A stretch of 64,000 nt of DNA from Anaerolineae bacterium (GTDB taxonomy: Bacteria; Chloroflexota; Anaerolineae; Promineifilales; Promineifilaceae): the NCBI GenBank assembly GCA_028277515.1, contig JANQGC010000280.1, positions 1 to 64,000 of the forward strand, read 5' to 3'. The translations under genes and the position numbers were made by a program. Below the pieces are notes generated by a model that worked only from the letters and a program-made list of their open reading frames with translations, did no database searches and was not told where the DNA came from. How positions within the stretch are numbered: the first letter of the stretch is position 1; the number at the start of each line of letters is the position of its first letter. Below, piece by piece: positions 17,587 to 27,090 of this stretch.

Positions 17587-18978
17587 ATGTTTAAGAAAAA
17601 CCAAACGAAAGTTGTTTTAGGTATTGCCTTACTGTTTCTTATGATCCTGGCAGTGTCCTGTGCGCCGGCTCAGCCGGCAACTATTGTCGAGACGGTTGTA
17701 GTGCGTGAGACCGTTGAGGTTGAGAATATTGTCAAAGAGACCGTCGAAGTGGAAACGATAGTTGAGCAAGTGGTCGAAGTTGAGGTGACGCCTGTGCCTG
17801 AACCGGAGGAACCGGTTACGATTTCCTACTTCACATTTTCAGCCGCGCCCGATCATTTGCAAGAGTTGGATCAAATGATCGCGTTGTTTGAGGAGAGCCA
17901 TCCAAATGTTCAAGTGGAAGTTGAGACCGCGCCCTTTGATGAATATTTCACCAAGCTGCAAGCGTTAATTGCCGGCGGTGAAGCACCAGATGTCTTTGAA
18001 CTGAACTATGAAAATTTTGTCACTTTTGCCTCTAAAGGGGTGCTGGCTGATTTGTCGGCTGAAGCAGAGGCGGATCCGGAATTTTCGGCCGATGTTTTCT
18101 ATCCGCGTTCCTATGATGCCTTTAACTACAACGGCCGTCAATTAGGTTTACCGGCAACGTTTTCCACCGTTGTTCTATTCTATAACAAAGACCTTTTCGA
18201 CCAGGCAGGCGTAGAATATCCTGCGGAAGATTGGACCTGGGGTGATGCAGTTACCGCTGCCCAAGCCATGAACGATCCGGACTCCGGTGTTTGGGGCTTG
18301 CACTCAGGAATTCAGTTCTGGGAGTTTTATAAGAAAGCGGCTCAAAATGGCTGTGAATTCTTCAATGAAGATATGACCGAGGTGACCATTGACTCACCGG
18401 CCTGTGTCGAAACTCTGCAGACCATGATTGACTTCATCGAGACCGATGGGGTGATGCCCAGCGACGCCGATATGGCCGGTCTGTCCGATGGGGATATGTT
18501 TAGTGCCGGCCAGCTTGGCATGAATGTTACCGGTATTTGGATGTTCGCCGCTTTCGAGGAAGCGCCATTTGCATGGGATATTCAGGTCGAACCCGGCATG
18601 GAAGAGAAGGCAACACACTTTTTTGCCAATGGCGTGTCTGTATTTGCGGCATCGGAAAACCGCGATGCAGCCTGGGAATGGGCCAAGTTTTTCACGTCAA
18701 GTCCGGAAATGGCCGGCATCCGCGTCGATTCTGGCTGGGAATTGCCGACACTTAGCAATTCCGAATATGTCGAAGGCTACCTGGCTCAGGAAGTTCCGGA
18801 AAATCGTGAAGCGGTTTTCAATTCATTGGAATATTCCATTGTTCCCCCGGTGATCGAACGGCAAAATGAAATGCAGGATGCGGTAAACCAACTGCTGGAC
18901 CTCGTCAAGTTAGGGGAATTAACTCCTGAAGAAGCGTTGGGACAGGCAAAGGTACAAATCGAAGAATTGATCCAATAA
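17587..18978 (+). CDS. Sugar-binding lipoprotein of the CUT1 importer
   Basis: An extracytoplasmic solute-binding protein, 463 residues from the ATG chosen because of the ideal AAGGAGG site 5 nt upstream. It has a lipoprotein signal with lipobox ending at C25 (AVSC), an acidic Val/Glu/Thr linker (about 35-75) and a family 1 binding fold (YFTFSAAPDHLQELDQ, then VFELNYENF). Context with GH15 and GH31 alpha-glucosidases suggests malto- or isomalto-oligosaccharides as ligand. Confidence 0.92.
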   Translation: MFKKNQTKVVLGIALLFLMILAVSCAPAQPATIVETVVVRETVEVENIVKETVEVETIVEQVVEVEVTPVPEPEEPVTISYFTFSAAPDHLQELDQMIALFEESHPNVQVEVETAPFDEYFTKLQALIAGGEAPDVFELNYENFVTFASKGVLADLSAEAEADPEFSADVFYPRSYDAFNYNGRQLGLPATFSTVVLFYNKDLFDQAGVEYPAEDWTWGDAVTAAQAMNDPDSGVWGLHSGIQFWEFYKKAAQNGCEFFNEDMTEVTIDSPACVETLQTMIDFIETDGVMPSDADMAGLSDGDMFSAGQLGMNVTGIWMFAAFEEAPFAWDIQVEPGMEEKATHFFANGVSVFAASENRDAAWEWAKFFTSSPEMAGIRVDSGWELPTLSNSEYVEGYLAQEVPENREAVFNSLEYSIVPPVIERQNEMQDAVNQLLDLVKLGELTPEEALGQAKVQIEELIQ

Positions 18979-18992
18979 AGCGGATCGTTATG

Positions 18993-19021
18993 AGTTGCCG
19001 GCATTTTTCACGCCGGCAACT
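18993..19021. terminator. Hairpin after the binding-protein gene
   Basis: AGTTGCCGGC and GCCGGCAACT form a perfect 10-bp stem with a 9-nt loop, 15 nt after the binding-protein stop. No T run follows on the plus strand, so it more likely limits read-through or protects the 3' end of the binding-protein mRNA than ends transcription. Confidence 0.5.
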
Positions 19022-19030
19022 CTAATAAGA

Positions 19031-20203
19031 ATGCGGTTACCAATGGATTTGTACCGACGCAGCATACAAATAATTCGCCAGTGTCAAACGACATCCGGCG
19101 CCTATCTGGCCTCCCGGACATTTCCACAATATCGTTTCTCCTGGTTAAGAGACGGCAGCTTCATTGCCCACGCGATGGACCGTACGGGCAACCGTGATAG
19201 TGCAGAAGCATTTCACCGTTGGGTATCAAGAACGATAAGAAAATATGAATGGAAAGTGGATCGGGCGATCAGTCAGATAAAAGAAAATCGGCCGCTCAGC
19301 CAGGATGATTACCTCCATACCCGCTTTGCCTCTCAAGGCGAAGAGGTTGACGGAAATTGGTGGGACTTTCAGTTAGATGGATATGGAGCCTGGTTGTGGT
19401 CTTGTGGGGAACATATCAAAAACAAGCAAACCGAAGGCTTAACCCAGGTGCTATCAAGCAGCATCTCGACAACGGTGCGCTACTTACTTCATGTCTGGCA
19501 CTTGCCTAACTATGATTGTTGGGAGGAGCATGCTCAATATGTACATCCCTATACCCTTGGAGCGATTTACGCCGGATTAAAATCAGTTCAAACCCTACAA
19601 CCAAATCTGGCTCAAGAGATTGAAATTACGACGGTTAAGATTAAAAATTTTTTGCTGGAACACGGCTTAATAGCTGGCCGATTCGTAAAATCATTTTCGT
19701 TAAACGATCACCCACAATCTGTTTTAAGCGATACCCAATCCATATTTCATGATCCTGGAACTGGCGAGCCGTATATTGACGCTGCAGATGCCAGTCTTAT
19801 TGGGCTGATAACGCCGTTCCAATTTTTAGCAGAGGACGATCAGCGCATCGTAAATACCACGAGCCGTATTGAGACCGAACTGCACCGGCCAGGGGGTGGG
19901 GTCTATCGGTATTGCAGCGATAGTTACTATGGTGGTGGAGAATGGATCCTTCTGGCTGCATGGCTAGGCTGGCATTATGCCAGGACGGGGAAAATAGCCG
20001 CTGCAAGAGAATTAAAAACATGGGTTGAGGCCCAGGCTAATGAAAATGGCCTATTGCCTGAACAGGTTTCAGACCATATGTTAGCACCCGACCGTTTATC
20101 TGAATGGGAATCTCGTTGGGGGCCGTCTGCCAGGCAGTTAACCTGGTCTCATGCGATGTATCTACTGCTTTGCCAGGAGATGAATGATAATGACCAACTC
20201 TAG
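19031..20203 (+). CDS. GH15 glucoamylase-like enzyme (intracellular)
   Basis: A glycoside hydrolase of family 15, about 390 residues and without a signal peptide, so cytoplasmic. The (alpha/alpha)6-barrel motifs are visible: YRFSWLRDGSF near the N-terminus, DCWEEH with the likely general acid Glu, and YGGGEWILLAAWLG with the likely catalytic base Glu. Such enzymes release glucose from the non-reducing ends of malto- or isomalto-oligosaccharides. An upstream TTG (18995) lies inside the preceding hairpin, so ATG 19031 is preferred. It lacks the N-terminal beta-sandwich domain found in many bacterial GH15 enzymes and is correspondingly short. Confidence 0.85.
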   Translation: MRLPMDLYRRSIQIIRQCQTTSGAYLASRTFPQYRFSWLRDGSFIAHAMDRTGNRDSAEAFHRWVSRTIRKYEWKVDRAISQIKENRPLSQDDYLHTRFASQGEEVDGNWWDFQLDGYGAWLWSCGEHIKNKQTEGLTQVLSSSISTTVRYLLHVWHLPNYDCWEEHAQYVHPYTLGAIYAGLKSVQTLQPNLAQEIEITTVKIKNFLLEHGLIAGRFVKSFSLNDHPQSVLSDTQSIFHDPGTGEPYIDAADASLIGLITPFQFLAEDDQRIVNTTSRIETELHRPGGGVYRYCSDSYYGGGEWILLAAWLGWHYARTGKIAAARELKTWVEAQANENGLLPEQVSDHMLAPDRLSEWESRWGPSARQLTWSHAMYLLLCQEMNDNDQL

Positions 20204-20232
20204 AATGCGCCGGCAGGATGTTGGAGGAGCAA

Positions 20233-22926
20233 ATGAGCGAAAAACTACACACATTAATCCATCAACCACGGGGCAATGAGCACCCATATAAAAGAAAACC
20301 CTTTGAAAGGTCGCCACGTGATCCGGTCGCGGGAGATGAGATTTTGCTGGGAGCGATTACCAGGCCACCCGGAGCGGCGCAGCAAGTTTGGGTTGAGTGG
20401 AAAGCCGGTCAACAAGAGTGGCAAAAGTTACCTGCCATTAACCTGAAAACCAATGACCAGGAAACTACCTGGCAAGCCAGGTTTCCGGCATTTGCAGCGG
20501 ATCAATGTTTATTATACCGTTTCTGCGCCCAGCAGGATGAGCAGCGCCTCTGTTCTCCTGAGTTTGAATTGTTCATTCCTGGTTGGCGGCAACCAGATCG
20601 TGTCACCTCTGTTGCAATGCGTGGTCGCCAGGTCAATTTATCGTTAGGTGGTTTAGATGGGGAGGCGCAGGCAGCCCTTACGCTTTCGCAAATAGATGCC
20701 AATCACCTACAAATACAATGGTGCTGGGGATCAATTATCCCGGAGACAACTGGTACAGGGGTTGACCATCCCAAGTTTGAGCTTGTACAAAATGAGGGGA
20801 CCATTGAGCTTCTTGGCCAGGGTTTGCATATTGTGATTAATCGTGAGCCATTTCGTCTGAACATTATTACAGCTAATGGCCGGTCTCTTTTAGAACAAGT
20901 GGAGAGTCCGCGCTGGCTCGTCGGCCGAAACAATAACTCTTCTCAAGTGGCAATGCACTTTAACAGCCCGGAGGATGAAGCTTTTTATGGTTTTGGCGAA
21001 CGATTTAACCAGCTTAATCAACGAGGCCAGGTGTTGGATGTGCGTGTTTACGAGGCGTATAAAAATCAGGGGAGATTGACCTATATTCCCATGCCGCTTC
21101 ATGTCTCATCAAAGGGGTACGGGCTGGTGGTTAATACAAATCGCTATGTCAGCTATGATTTGGCGGCGGCCGATCCGCGCATATGGTCAATGACGGCCGA
21201 ATTAAATGATGGCGCATTGTCTTATGATATAATCACCGCCGATCATCCCTGGAAAATCGTCAGCCAGATGACCCGCTTCACCGCACAACCTTCCTTGCCA
21301 CCGGCCTGGGCATTTGGACCCTGGATGAGCGGCAATGATTGGAACAACCAGGATCTTGTTATGGAACAGGTCCGCCTGACGATGGAACATGGCATTCCGG
21401 CAACAGTATTAGTGATTGAAGCCTGGAGTGATGAGGCGACTTTTTATATCTGGAACGAAGCACGTTATGAGCCACGCTCAGACAGCACGCCCTTTGGCCT
21501 TACTGACTTTGACTTTCCGGAAGATGGTTTATGGCCTGATCCTAAAAAAATGATTGATGAACTACATGATTCAGGCTTGAAAGTGATACTTTGGCAAATT
21601 CCGGCCTTGAAGACGCCTGAGTGGATCCATGACCAAAGTGCGCACGATAAAGCACATATGATCGACAAGGGCTATTGTGTTCATGAAGCTGATGGTTCGC
21701 CATACAAAATACGGCCGTTCTGGTTCCATGATGATTTGCTGCTGGATGTTACCAATGAAGAAGCCCTGGAATGGTGGCTGGACAAACGCGCTTACCTGCT
21801 GGATGAAATGGGTGTTGACGGCTTCAAAACTGACGGTGGAGAACATATGTGGGGACGCGATCTGCAATTCTCCGATGGGCGAAGCGGAGCTGAATTGTGG
21901 AATCTTTACCCCAATCTATATGTTGGCGCCTATTATCAATTTGCCAATGAAAAACGAGCGGAAGGGGCTATTATTTTCAGCCGGGCAGGATATACAGGGG
22001 CGCAAGCTTTTCCTTGCCATTGGGCAGGGGATGAGAATTCAACATGGCCGGCATTTCGTGCTTCGATCACGGCCGGACTGAACGCCGGCATTTCCGGCAT
22101 CCCTTTTTGGGGTTGGGATATTGGGGGATTTAGTGGCGAAATTCCCTCGGCCGAACTTTACTTACGAAGCACGGCAATGGCCACATTTTGTCCCATCATG
22201 CAGTATCATTCGGAATATAACGGGCGCCAACAGCCCAGCCGCGATCGCACGCCGTGGAATATTCAGGAACGCACAGGTGATGACGATGTCATCCCTATTT
22301 TCCGCCGCTACGCCAATCTACGCATGAATTTACTACCGTACATCCTGAGCGAAGCTCATTATAGCAGTATATTAGGCTTGCCGATGATGCGTGCCTTACC
22401 CCTGGAATATCCGGATGACCCGCGCTGCCGGGAATATCCATATCAATATATGTTCGGCCGTTCTCTATTAGTCGCCCCCGTGGTCGAACCTGGCCAAGAT
22501 TCCTGGCAAGTGTATTTGCCGCAAGGACGCTGGTTTGATTTCTGGACCGGCCAGGGATTTGATGGCCGGCAGACAATTGATGTCGTAACAGGGAAAGGGC
22601 ATATTCCCGTTTTTGTTATGCAAGGATCGATTCTACCCTTAAACCTGGATGCGACATTTGCTATTCCCAGTTCGGTCGGTAATAGAATTGATGGATATAA
22701 AAATCTTTGCTTCAAGGTGTTTGGAGAGGAAGGGGCTTACGATTGGTTTGACTCGCTGAGTGAGAATTTAATTGAACTTCAGATCAAATATGATGCCCCA
22801 AGGGGGCAATGGACATGCATTGCTCCCAAAAACAGCAGTTTGATTGGTCCAATCTTGGAGATTGGACCAATCTCGATATTTAGGCTTCAAATGTATTCTC
22901 AGCAAGCACAGGAACAGGACAGTTGA
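20233..22926 (+). CDS. GH31 alpha-glucosidase
   Basis: A large family 31 glycosidase of 897 residues, cytoplasmic. It has an N-terminal beta-sandwich, a TIM barrel with catalytic nucleophile Asp in GFKTDGGEHMWG, an acid/base Asp in HWAGDENSTW, then C-terminal beta domains. ATG 20233 is chosen because GGAGGAG lies 3-9 nt upstream and would be internal to the longer frame from 20218. It probably hydrolyses imported alpha-glucosides to glucose or is an alpha-xylosidase-like relative. Its 3' end overlaps the convergent Tat lipoprotein gene by 47 nt. Confidence 0.93.
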   Translation: MSEKLHTLIHQPRGNEHPYKRKPFERSPRDPVAGDEILLGAITRPPGAAQQVWVEWKAGQQEWQKLPAINLKTNDQETTWQARFPAFAADQCLLYRFCAQQDEQRLCSPEFELFIPGWRQPDRVTSVAMRGRQVNLSLGGLDGEAQAALTLSQIDANHLQIQWCWGSIIPETTGTGVDHPKFELVQNEGTIELLGQGLHIVINREPFRLNIITANGRSLLEQVESPRWLVGRNNNSSQVAMHFNSPEDEAFYGFGERFNQLNQRGQVLDVRVYEAYKNQGRLTYIPMPLHVSSKGYGLVVNTNRYVSYDLAAADPRIWSMTAELNDGALSYDIITADHPWKIVSQMTRFTAQPSLPPAWAFGPWMSGNDWNNQDLVMEQVRLTMEHGIPATVLVIEAWSDEATFYIWNEARYEPRSDSTPFGLTDFDFPEDGLWPDPKKMIDELHDSGLKVILWQIPALKTPEWIHDQSAHDKAHMIDKGYCVHEADGSPYKIRPFWFHDDLLLDVTNEEALEWWLDKRAYLLDEMGVDGFKTDGGEHMWGRDLQFSDGRSGAELWNLYPNLYVGAYYQFANEKRAEGAIIFSRAGYTGAQAFPCHWAGDENSTWPAFRASITAGLNAGISGIPFWGWDIGGFSGEIPSAELYLRSTAMATFCPIMQYHSEYNGRQQPSRDRTPWNIQERTGDDDVIPIFRRYANLRMNLLPYILSEAHYSSILGLPMMRALPLEYPDDPRCREYPYQYMFGRSLLVAPVVEPGQDSWQVYLPQGRWFDFWTGQGFDGRQTIDVVTGKGHIPVFVMQGSILPLNLDATFAIPSSVGNRIDGYKNLCFKVFGEEGAYDWFDSLSENLIELQIKYDAPRGQWTCIAPKNSSLIGPILEIGPISIFRLQMYSQQAQEQDS
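22842..22872. repeat. Nested dyad in the 3' end of the GH31 gene
   Basis: GATTGGTCCAATC (22842-22854) and GATTGGACCAATC (22860-22872) are each near-perfect palindromes and pair fully with each other across 5 nt. They sit within the coding sequence about 55 bp before the GH31 stop and just outside the stop of the convergent gene. A bidirectional terminator for the two overlapping transcripts is possible. Confidence 0.6.
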
Positions 22927-24004
22927 CCACGAAGCCGGTGGGGTGACTGTCCGGTACGCCGTTGAAAAGCTCCAGGTCGCCGCTGTCAATTAGTTCCCGA
23001 ATTTCGGCCGAACTTTTGAGCACTCTTGGCTCAACGCCTTCAGCCCAGGTGACGGTGAAGTGATCCCAGAAGGGACTCCAGGCAGGCTCGCCCGCTTTGT
23101 TATCAAAGATAGCCGGTTGGAAACCCATAACCCCGCTGCCCTCAATGCCGTTGCCGAAGACCCAGATCTCGTCCAAGGCTCCGGAACCCATCAACCCTTC
23201 GTTGGGCACCGATGCCGGAATACTCATCATGGGCGCCATAGCGGCAATAGAGGTGTCGGTAATAATGTAACGGCTGCCAGGGTAACATTCATGCAGCTTA
23301 AATGTAACCGTCATATCGCCGGTATTGACCGCTTCAATGAGCTGGCCTGTACCCAGGTAGCTGTCCTTCTCCGTGTCCACGGCCAGTTCGCCGCCCGGCC
23401 ATTTGACAACCGGGTAATTGACAAATATGTTGCTTTCTTCAATAGTCGCGCCGCCATTGGCCGCGGCCTCTTCGACGGCCGCGGCCGAATCGAGGGCCAT
23501 ACTACTGTCGCTGACACTGACATTTTTAATCTGGAAAAGGGAGGTGAAGCTTTCTTCATTCCCTGGCGAAGTGGATAAAACCGGCGGCCGATCATCATCG
23601 AAAATATAAAGAGAAGCCGCCACTTCACGCCCGGCGTTTAAGAGGGGCACAAAGACCAGTTGATTTTCTTCAGCGAAGGCTGACTCTGATGCGTCGGTGC
23701 GAATGAAATAGATCGGCTCACTCTCATAAAGCCCTTCATGTAATCTAAAGGTGACGAAACCAAAAGACCCCGCCCATTCATCGCTGGTCAGAGCGTGATC
23801 GAGAACATCACCGACGATGACTTCTCCCTGAGCAGGGGCAGCGGCCGGTTCAGGCGGTGTCGTTGGCTCAGGGGGTGTTGTGGGGGGAACTGCGGTCGCG
23901 GTTGGCGTGGGCGAGTTTCCGCTGCACGCGGCTAATATTAGCCCCCCACTGCTTAAAGCTCCTAAACGCAAAAATTGACGTCGATTTAGAGTTTTATTGG
24001 ACAT
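22880..24004 (-). CDS. Tat-type lipoprotein of unknown function
   Basis: A 374-residue exported protein. It has a twin-arginine signal (R8-R9, NRRQFLRLG) running into a lipobox at C27 (LAAC), then a Pro/Thr-rich spacer (about 30-60). The mature part seems to contain two related beta-rich halves: one around residues 70-200, the second with YPGSRYIITDT and SPFWDHFTVTWAEG near 240-330. I do not recognise a catalytic motif. It lies downstream of the ALDH7 gene, on the same strand, but a hairpin terminator and a structured region lie between, so it may be transcribed separately. Confidence 0.7.
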   Translation of the reverse strand: MSNKTLNRRQFLRLGALSSGGLILAACSGNSPTPTATAVPPTTPPEPTTPPEPAAAPAQGEVIVGDVLDHALTSDEWAGSFGFVTFRLHEGLYESEPIYFIRTDASESAFAEENQLVFVPLLNAGREVAASLYIFDDDRPPVLSTSPGNEESFTSLFQIKNVSVSDSSMALDSAAAVEEAAANGGATIEESNIFVNYPVVKWPGGELAVDTEKDSYLGTGQLIEAVNTGDMTVTFKLHECYPGSRYIITDTSIAAMAPMMSIPASVPNEGLMGSGALDEIWVFGNGIEGSGVMGFQPAIFDNKAGEPAWSPFWDHFTVTWAEGVEPRVLKSSAEIRELIDSGDLELFNGVPDSHPTGFVVNCPVPVLAENTFEA

Positions 24005-24065
24005 AACTGCTTCCTCCGATTAAGGTTTGCGGTGAATTGTTTAACTCACCAATTGATAAAAAGCA

Positions 24066-24145
24066 GTTTACAGTCCAGGCTTGACGCAGCGGCCGTTATC
24101 TGTGATGATAGGCGGGTCGCAGGCGCCCGCCTGGGCGCTGTAAAC
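24066..24145 (-). ncRNA. Candidate structured leader RNA upstream of the Tat lipoprotein gene
   Basis: An outer stem GTTTACAG/CTGTAAAC (24066-24073 with 24138-24145) encloses a GC-rich core that can fold into mutually exclusive hairpins: GGCGGG (24111-24116) with CCCGCC (24126-24131), or GCGCCC (24123-24128) with GGGCGC (24133-24138). On the minus strand the element is followed by CTGCTTTTTAT and then the ribosome site and ATG of the lipoprotein gene about 60 nt on. It matches no riboswitch class I know. It could be a leader, a small RNA or an attenuator. Confidence 0.35.
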
Positions 24146-24148
24146 GGC

Positions 24149-24195
24149 AAACAAGTGCTCGCCACACCTTGACCGGGGAATGCGAGCACTTGTTT
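24149..24195 (-). terminator. Intrinsic terminator after the ALDH7 gene
   Basis: A 14-bp perfect stem (AAACAAGTGCTCGC, 24149-24162, with GCGAGCACTTGTTT, 24182-24195) with a 19-nt loop, located 70 bp beyond the aldehyde dehydrogenase stop on the minus strand. A-tracts and T-tracts flank it on both sides, so it can work in both directions. It separates the dehydrogenase transcript from the lipoprotein gene. Confidence 0.7.
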
Positions 24196-24264
24196 TATTA
24201 TATCGTTGCTTGTTTTATTGTTTTGTAAGAGACGTTACTGTGTAAGAATGGTCCAATCTCAAAA

Positions 24265-25785
24265 TCAACCAAATTCAATTCCTTGCGCCAGTGGCAGGTC
24301 GCTGGACCAGTTAATGGTGTTGGTTTGGCGGCGCATATACGCTTTCCAGGCGTCGGACCCGGATTCACGGCCGCCTCCCGTATCTTTCTCTCCACCAAAT
24401 GCGCCCCCGATTTCCGCGCCGCTGGTGCCGATGTTGATATTGGCAATACCACAATCTGAACCTTCAGCAGAAAGGAAGCGTTCGGCCGTACGCAGGCTGT
24501 CGGTGAACATGGCGCTGGATAAACCCTGTGACACATCGTTTTGCAAGGCGATGGCTTCATCCAAATCGTGATAAGTGAGCAGATAAAGGATGGGTGCAAA
24601 CGTTTCTTCTTTGACGATTTCGGTCTGTGCAGGCATTTTGATGATCGCCGGCTCCACGAATTGCGGGCCGATATCCGGGCGCGGGGAGCCACCGATTAGC
24701 AGTTGGCCGCCATCGGAGATGGCCCTATCCAGGGCGTCCTTCATTTGCTGAAGGGCTGTTTCTGTAACAAGAGGGCCGAGGAGCGTTGCTTCATCTAACG
24801 GATCGCCGATTGGGATGGTTTGGTAAGCTCTGGTCAGCCGCTCAGCCAGGGCATCGACGACCGATTCATGGGCGATGATACGCCGCGTGCTGGTGCAGCG
24901 TTGCCCGGCGGTGCCCACAGCGCCAAACAAGATGCCGCGTGTGGCCAGTTCCAGGTCTACCGCTTCGGTCACAATGATCGCGTTGTTACCACCAAGTTCC
25001 AATATCGTGTGCCCCAGACGGCCGGCGACGGCCGCGGCCACCTGGCGACCCGTGGGAATAGAACCGGTGAAGGAAATCAGGGGTAGGCGGGTATCATGGG
25101 TCATCCAACTGCCGACCTCGCCGGCGCCGATGGTTAAATTGAAAATACCGCTCAAACCATGATCGGCCATGACCTTGTTGGCCAGCTTCTGGGCAGCCAC
25201 CGAAACGAGGGGAACCAGTTCACTCGGTTTCCAGATCATCGTATCGCCACAGACGGCGGCAATGGCCGCATTCCAGGAGTAGACGGCAACAGGGAAGTTG
25301 AAGGCGGTGATGATGCCGATCGGACCTAAGGGATGCCACTGTTCAAACATGCGATGCTGCGGCCGTTCGCTGCCCATCGTCAACCCATAAAGCTGGCGCG
25401 ATAGACCGACGGCGAAATCCATGATGTCGATCATTTCCTGTACTTCGCCCCAGCCTTCAACGCAGATTTTGCCCATTTCCAGGGTGACCAGATCACCCAA
25501 TGGTTCTTTGTATTCGCGGATGATATTACCTAAATCGCGAATCAGTTCACCCCGTTTAGGTGCGGGAACCATGCGCCAGGTCTTGAATGCGGCCTGCGCT
25601 TTCTCAACGACCCGGTTATAGGCCGCGGCATCGGCCGCCTGGACCTTGCCCAAAAGTTCGCCCGTTGTGGGATTGTAAGAGGCGATCACCGGCCCGCTAC
25701 TTTCCAACCATTCGCCAGGGCCGGTACTGACGCCGAGGTTTTCAGTGGCTAACTCGAATTTGCCAAGTATGGATTTCGCTTTCAT
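24265..25785 (-). CDS. amaB: Aldehyde dehydrogenase, ALDH7/antiquitin type (aminoadipate semialdehyde dehydrogenase)
   Basis: An NAD-dependent aldehyde dehydrogenase of 506 residues. The catalytic Cys is in GTAGQRCTSTRR and the catalytic Glu in LELGGNN; the QRCTSTRR form is characteristic of the ALDH7 branch, whose best known members oxidise alpha-aminoadipate semialdehyde in lysine and pipecolate breakdown. It lies directly downstream of a DAO-type flavoprotein gene (72 nt), whose product could supply that semialdehyde. Substrate is inferred from subfamily and context. Confidence 0.87.
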   Translation of the reverse strand: MKAKSILGKFELATENLGVSTGPGEWLESSGPVIASYNPTTGELLGKVQAADAAAYNRVVEKAQAAFKTWRMVPAPKRGELIRDLGNIIREYKEPLGDLVTLEMGKICVEGWGEVQEMIDIMDFAVGLSRQLYGLTMGSERPQHRMFEQWHPLGPIGIITAFNFPVAVYSWNAAIAAVCGDTMIWKPSELVPLVSVAAQKLANKVMADHGLSGIFNLTIGAGEVGSWMTHDTRLPLISFTGSIPTGRQVAAAVAGRLGHTILELGGNNAIIVTEAVDLELATRGILFGAVGTAGQRCTSTRRIIAHESVVDALAERLTRAYQTIPIGDPLDEATLLGPLVTETALQQMKDALDRAISDGGQLLIGGSPRPDIGPQFVEPAIIKMPAQTEIVKEETFAPILYLLTYHDLDEAIALQNDVSQGLSSAMFTDSLRTAERFLSAEGSDCGIANINIGTSGAEIGGAFGGEKDTGGGRESGSDAWKAYMRRQTNTINWSSDLPLAQGIEFG

Positions 25786-25857
25786 AGTTTTTCCTTGTTC
25801 TCGTTTGTAATAACCGCTTCAGCGGGAACATAGCTAAAGCCATTGCTACAAACCAGG

Positions 25858-27045
25858 TTAGACCAGTTTGTGTTGATTTTCAAATACGGGCCGGTTATCC
25901 AGGATGCGCTGGGGAGAAAAAATGGATAGGTCCAAGGTTGGCTCCTGGCCCACGATTAATTCGGCGATGTAGCGGCCGTTGGCATGGCATTGTTGAAAGC
26001 CGTGTCCGGAAAAGCCGCCCATGACATAGAAGCCTTTCAACTCCGGCCACTCTCCTAAGATGGCATTGCCATCAAAGGTATTGACGGCGTATAAACCGGC
26101 CCAGCCGCTGACTACTCTTAATCGATCAAAGGTGGGTAAATAGTATACAAGGTCCGGCCACAACCGCTCCGCAAATTTTTCCCGCTGCCAGCTAAAGTCA
26201 CTGGTAGTGACGGGATCGTCAGCCAGCGATTTGCCGCACAAAAGAGTGGATGCATGCTCATGAATAAGATAAAGCCCGCTGGGAAAGACAATCAATGGCC
26301 AGGTTGTTTGCGGGGTAACGACCGTCTCCAGGACAAAAACCTGGCGCATCACCGGTTCTATGGGTAATTCAATGCCGGCCATTCGGCCGATTTTTGTGGC
26401 CCAGGCCCCGGCGCTGTTGACGATGCTGCCGGTAATGACTTGATCTCCCGAAGATGTGATAATCTTTTCGACCTGGCCACCCCGGCTAACCAGGCCGGTT
26501 ACCTCCCCTTCGATAAATTCGGCTCCTAAGTCAATGGCTTTATTTTTATAGGCGTGGAGCACAGCATGGGGATCCATTGTGCCTTCGCCCTGGCCAAATG
26601 TGCCGCCGACACAGTTTTGCAGGTTTAGTTGTGGATAACGATCATTGATTTCATCTGGTGAGAGCCATTGTACCGGGCAGCCCAGGCTTTGTTGCAATTT
26701 CAAACCTTCGAGGGCAGCGGATCGGCCGTTATCGCCGGTTAAGAACAGATTCCCCTGCATGCGGAAAGCAATATCCGGTTTGTCGTCGCCGACAGCCATC
26801 TCCTCGGCGAAATTTTTCAGAAACGCCAATCCAAATTGGGAAATCTGGATATTTTCCTTGATGTTGAATTGCATACGAATATTGCCGTCGCTGAGGATGG
26901 TCGAATTTTTCTCGTAGGTGGCATCCTTTTCAAAAATAGCGATTTTCAGGGTAGGGTCGGCGTTCAGCAAAAAATAGGCTGTGGCGCAGCCCATGACCCC
27001 ACCGCCGATAATGACGATATCGTAGATATTGTTATGCATTCTCAA
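25858..27045 (-). CDS. FAD-dependent amine/amino-acid oxidase (DAO family)
   Basis: A flavoprotein of 395 residues with an N-terminal Rossmann FAD motif (IVIGGGVMGCATAYF, shown here in part), a FAD-contact segment NSAGAWATKIG and a C-terminal GGFSGHGFQ motif. This is the sarcosine oxidase/glycine oxidase/pipecolate oxidase fold. Upstream of an ALDH7 gene on the same strand, it may oxidise L-pipecolate or a related imino acid, but sarcosine or another N-methyl amino acid is also possible. Cytoplasmic. Confidence 0.85.
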   Translation of the reverse strand: MRMHNNIYDIVIIGGGVMGCATAYFLLNADPTLKIAIFEKDATYEKNSTILSDGNIRMQFNIKENIQISQFGLAFLKNFAEEMAVGDDKPDIAFRMQGNLFLTGDNGRSAALEGLKLQQSLGCPVQWLSPDEINDRYPQLNLQNCVGGTFGQGEGTMDPHAVLHAYKNKAIDLGAEFIEGEVTGLVSRGGQVEKIITSSGDQVITGSIVNSAGAWATKIGRMAGIELPIEPVMRQVFVLETVVTPQTTWPLIVFPSGLYLIHEHASTLLCGKSLADDPVTTSDFSWQREKFAERLWPDLVYYLPTFDRLRVVSGWAGLYAVNTFDGNAILGEWPELKGFYVMGGFSGHGFQQCHANGRYIAELIVGQEPTLDLSIFSPQRILDNRPVFENQHKLV

Positions 27046-27090
27046 TCTCTATCCCTATCCCTTTCGCCACATCGTAAAAAAACTGCCTAA

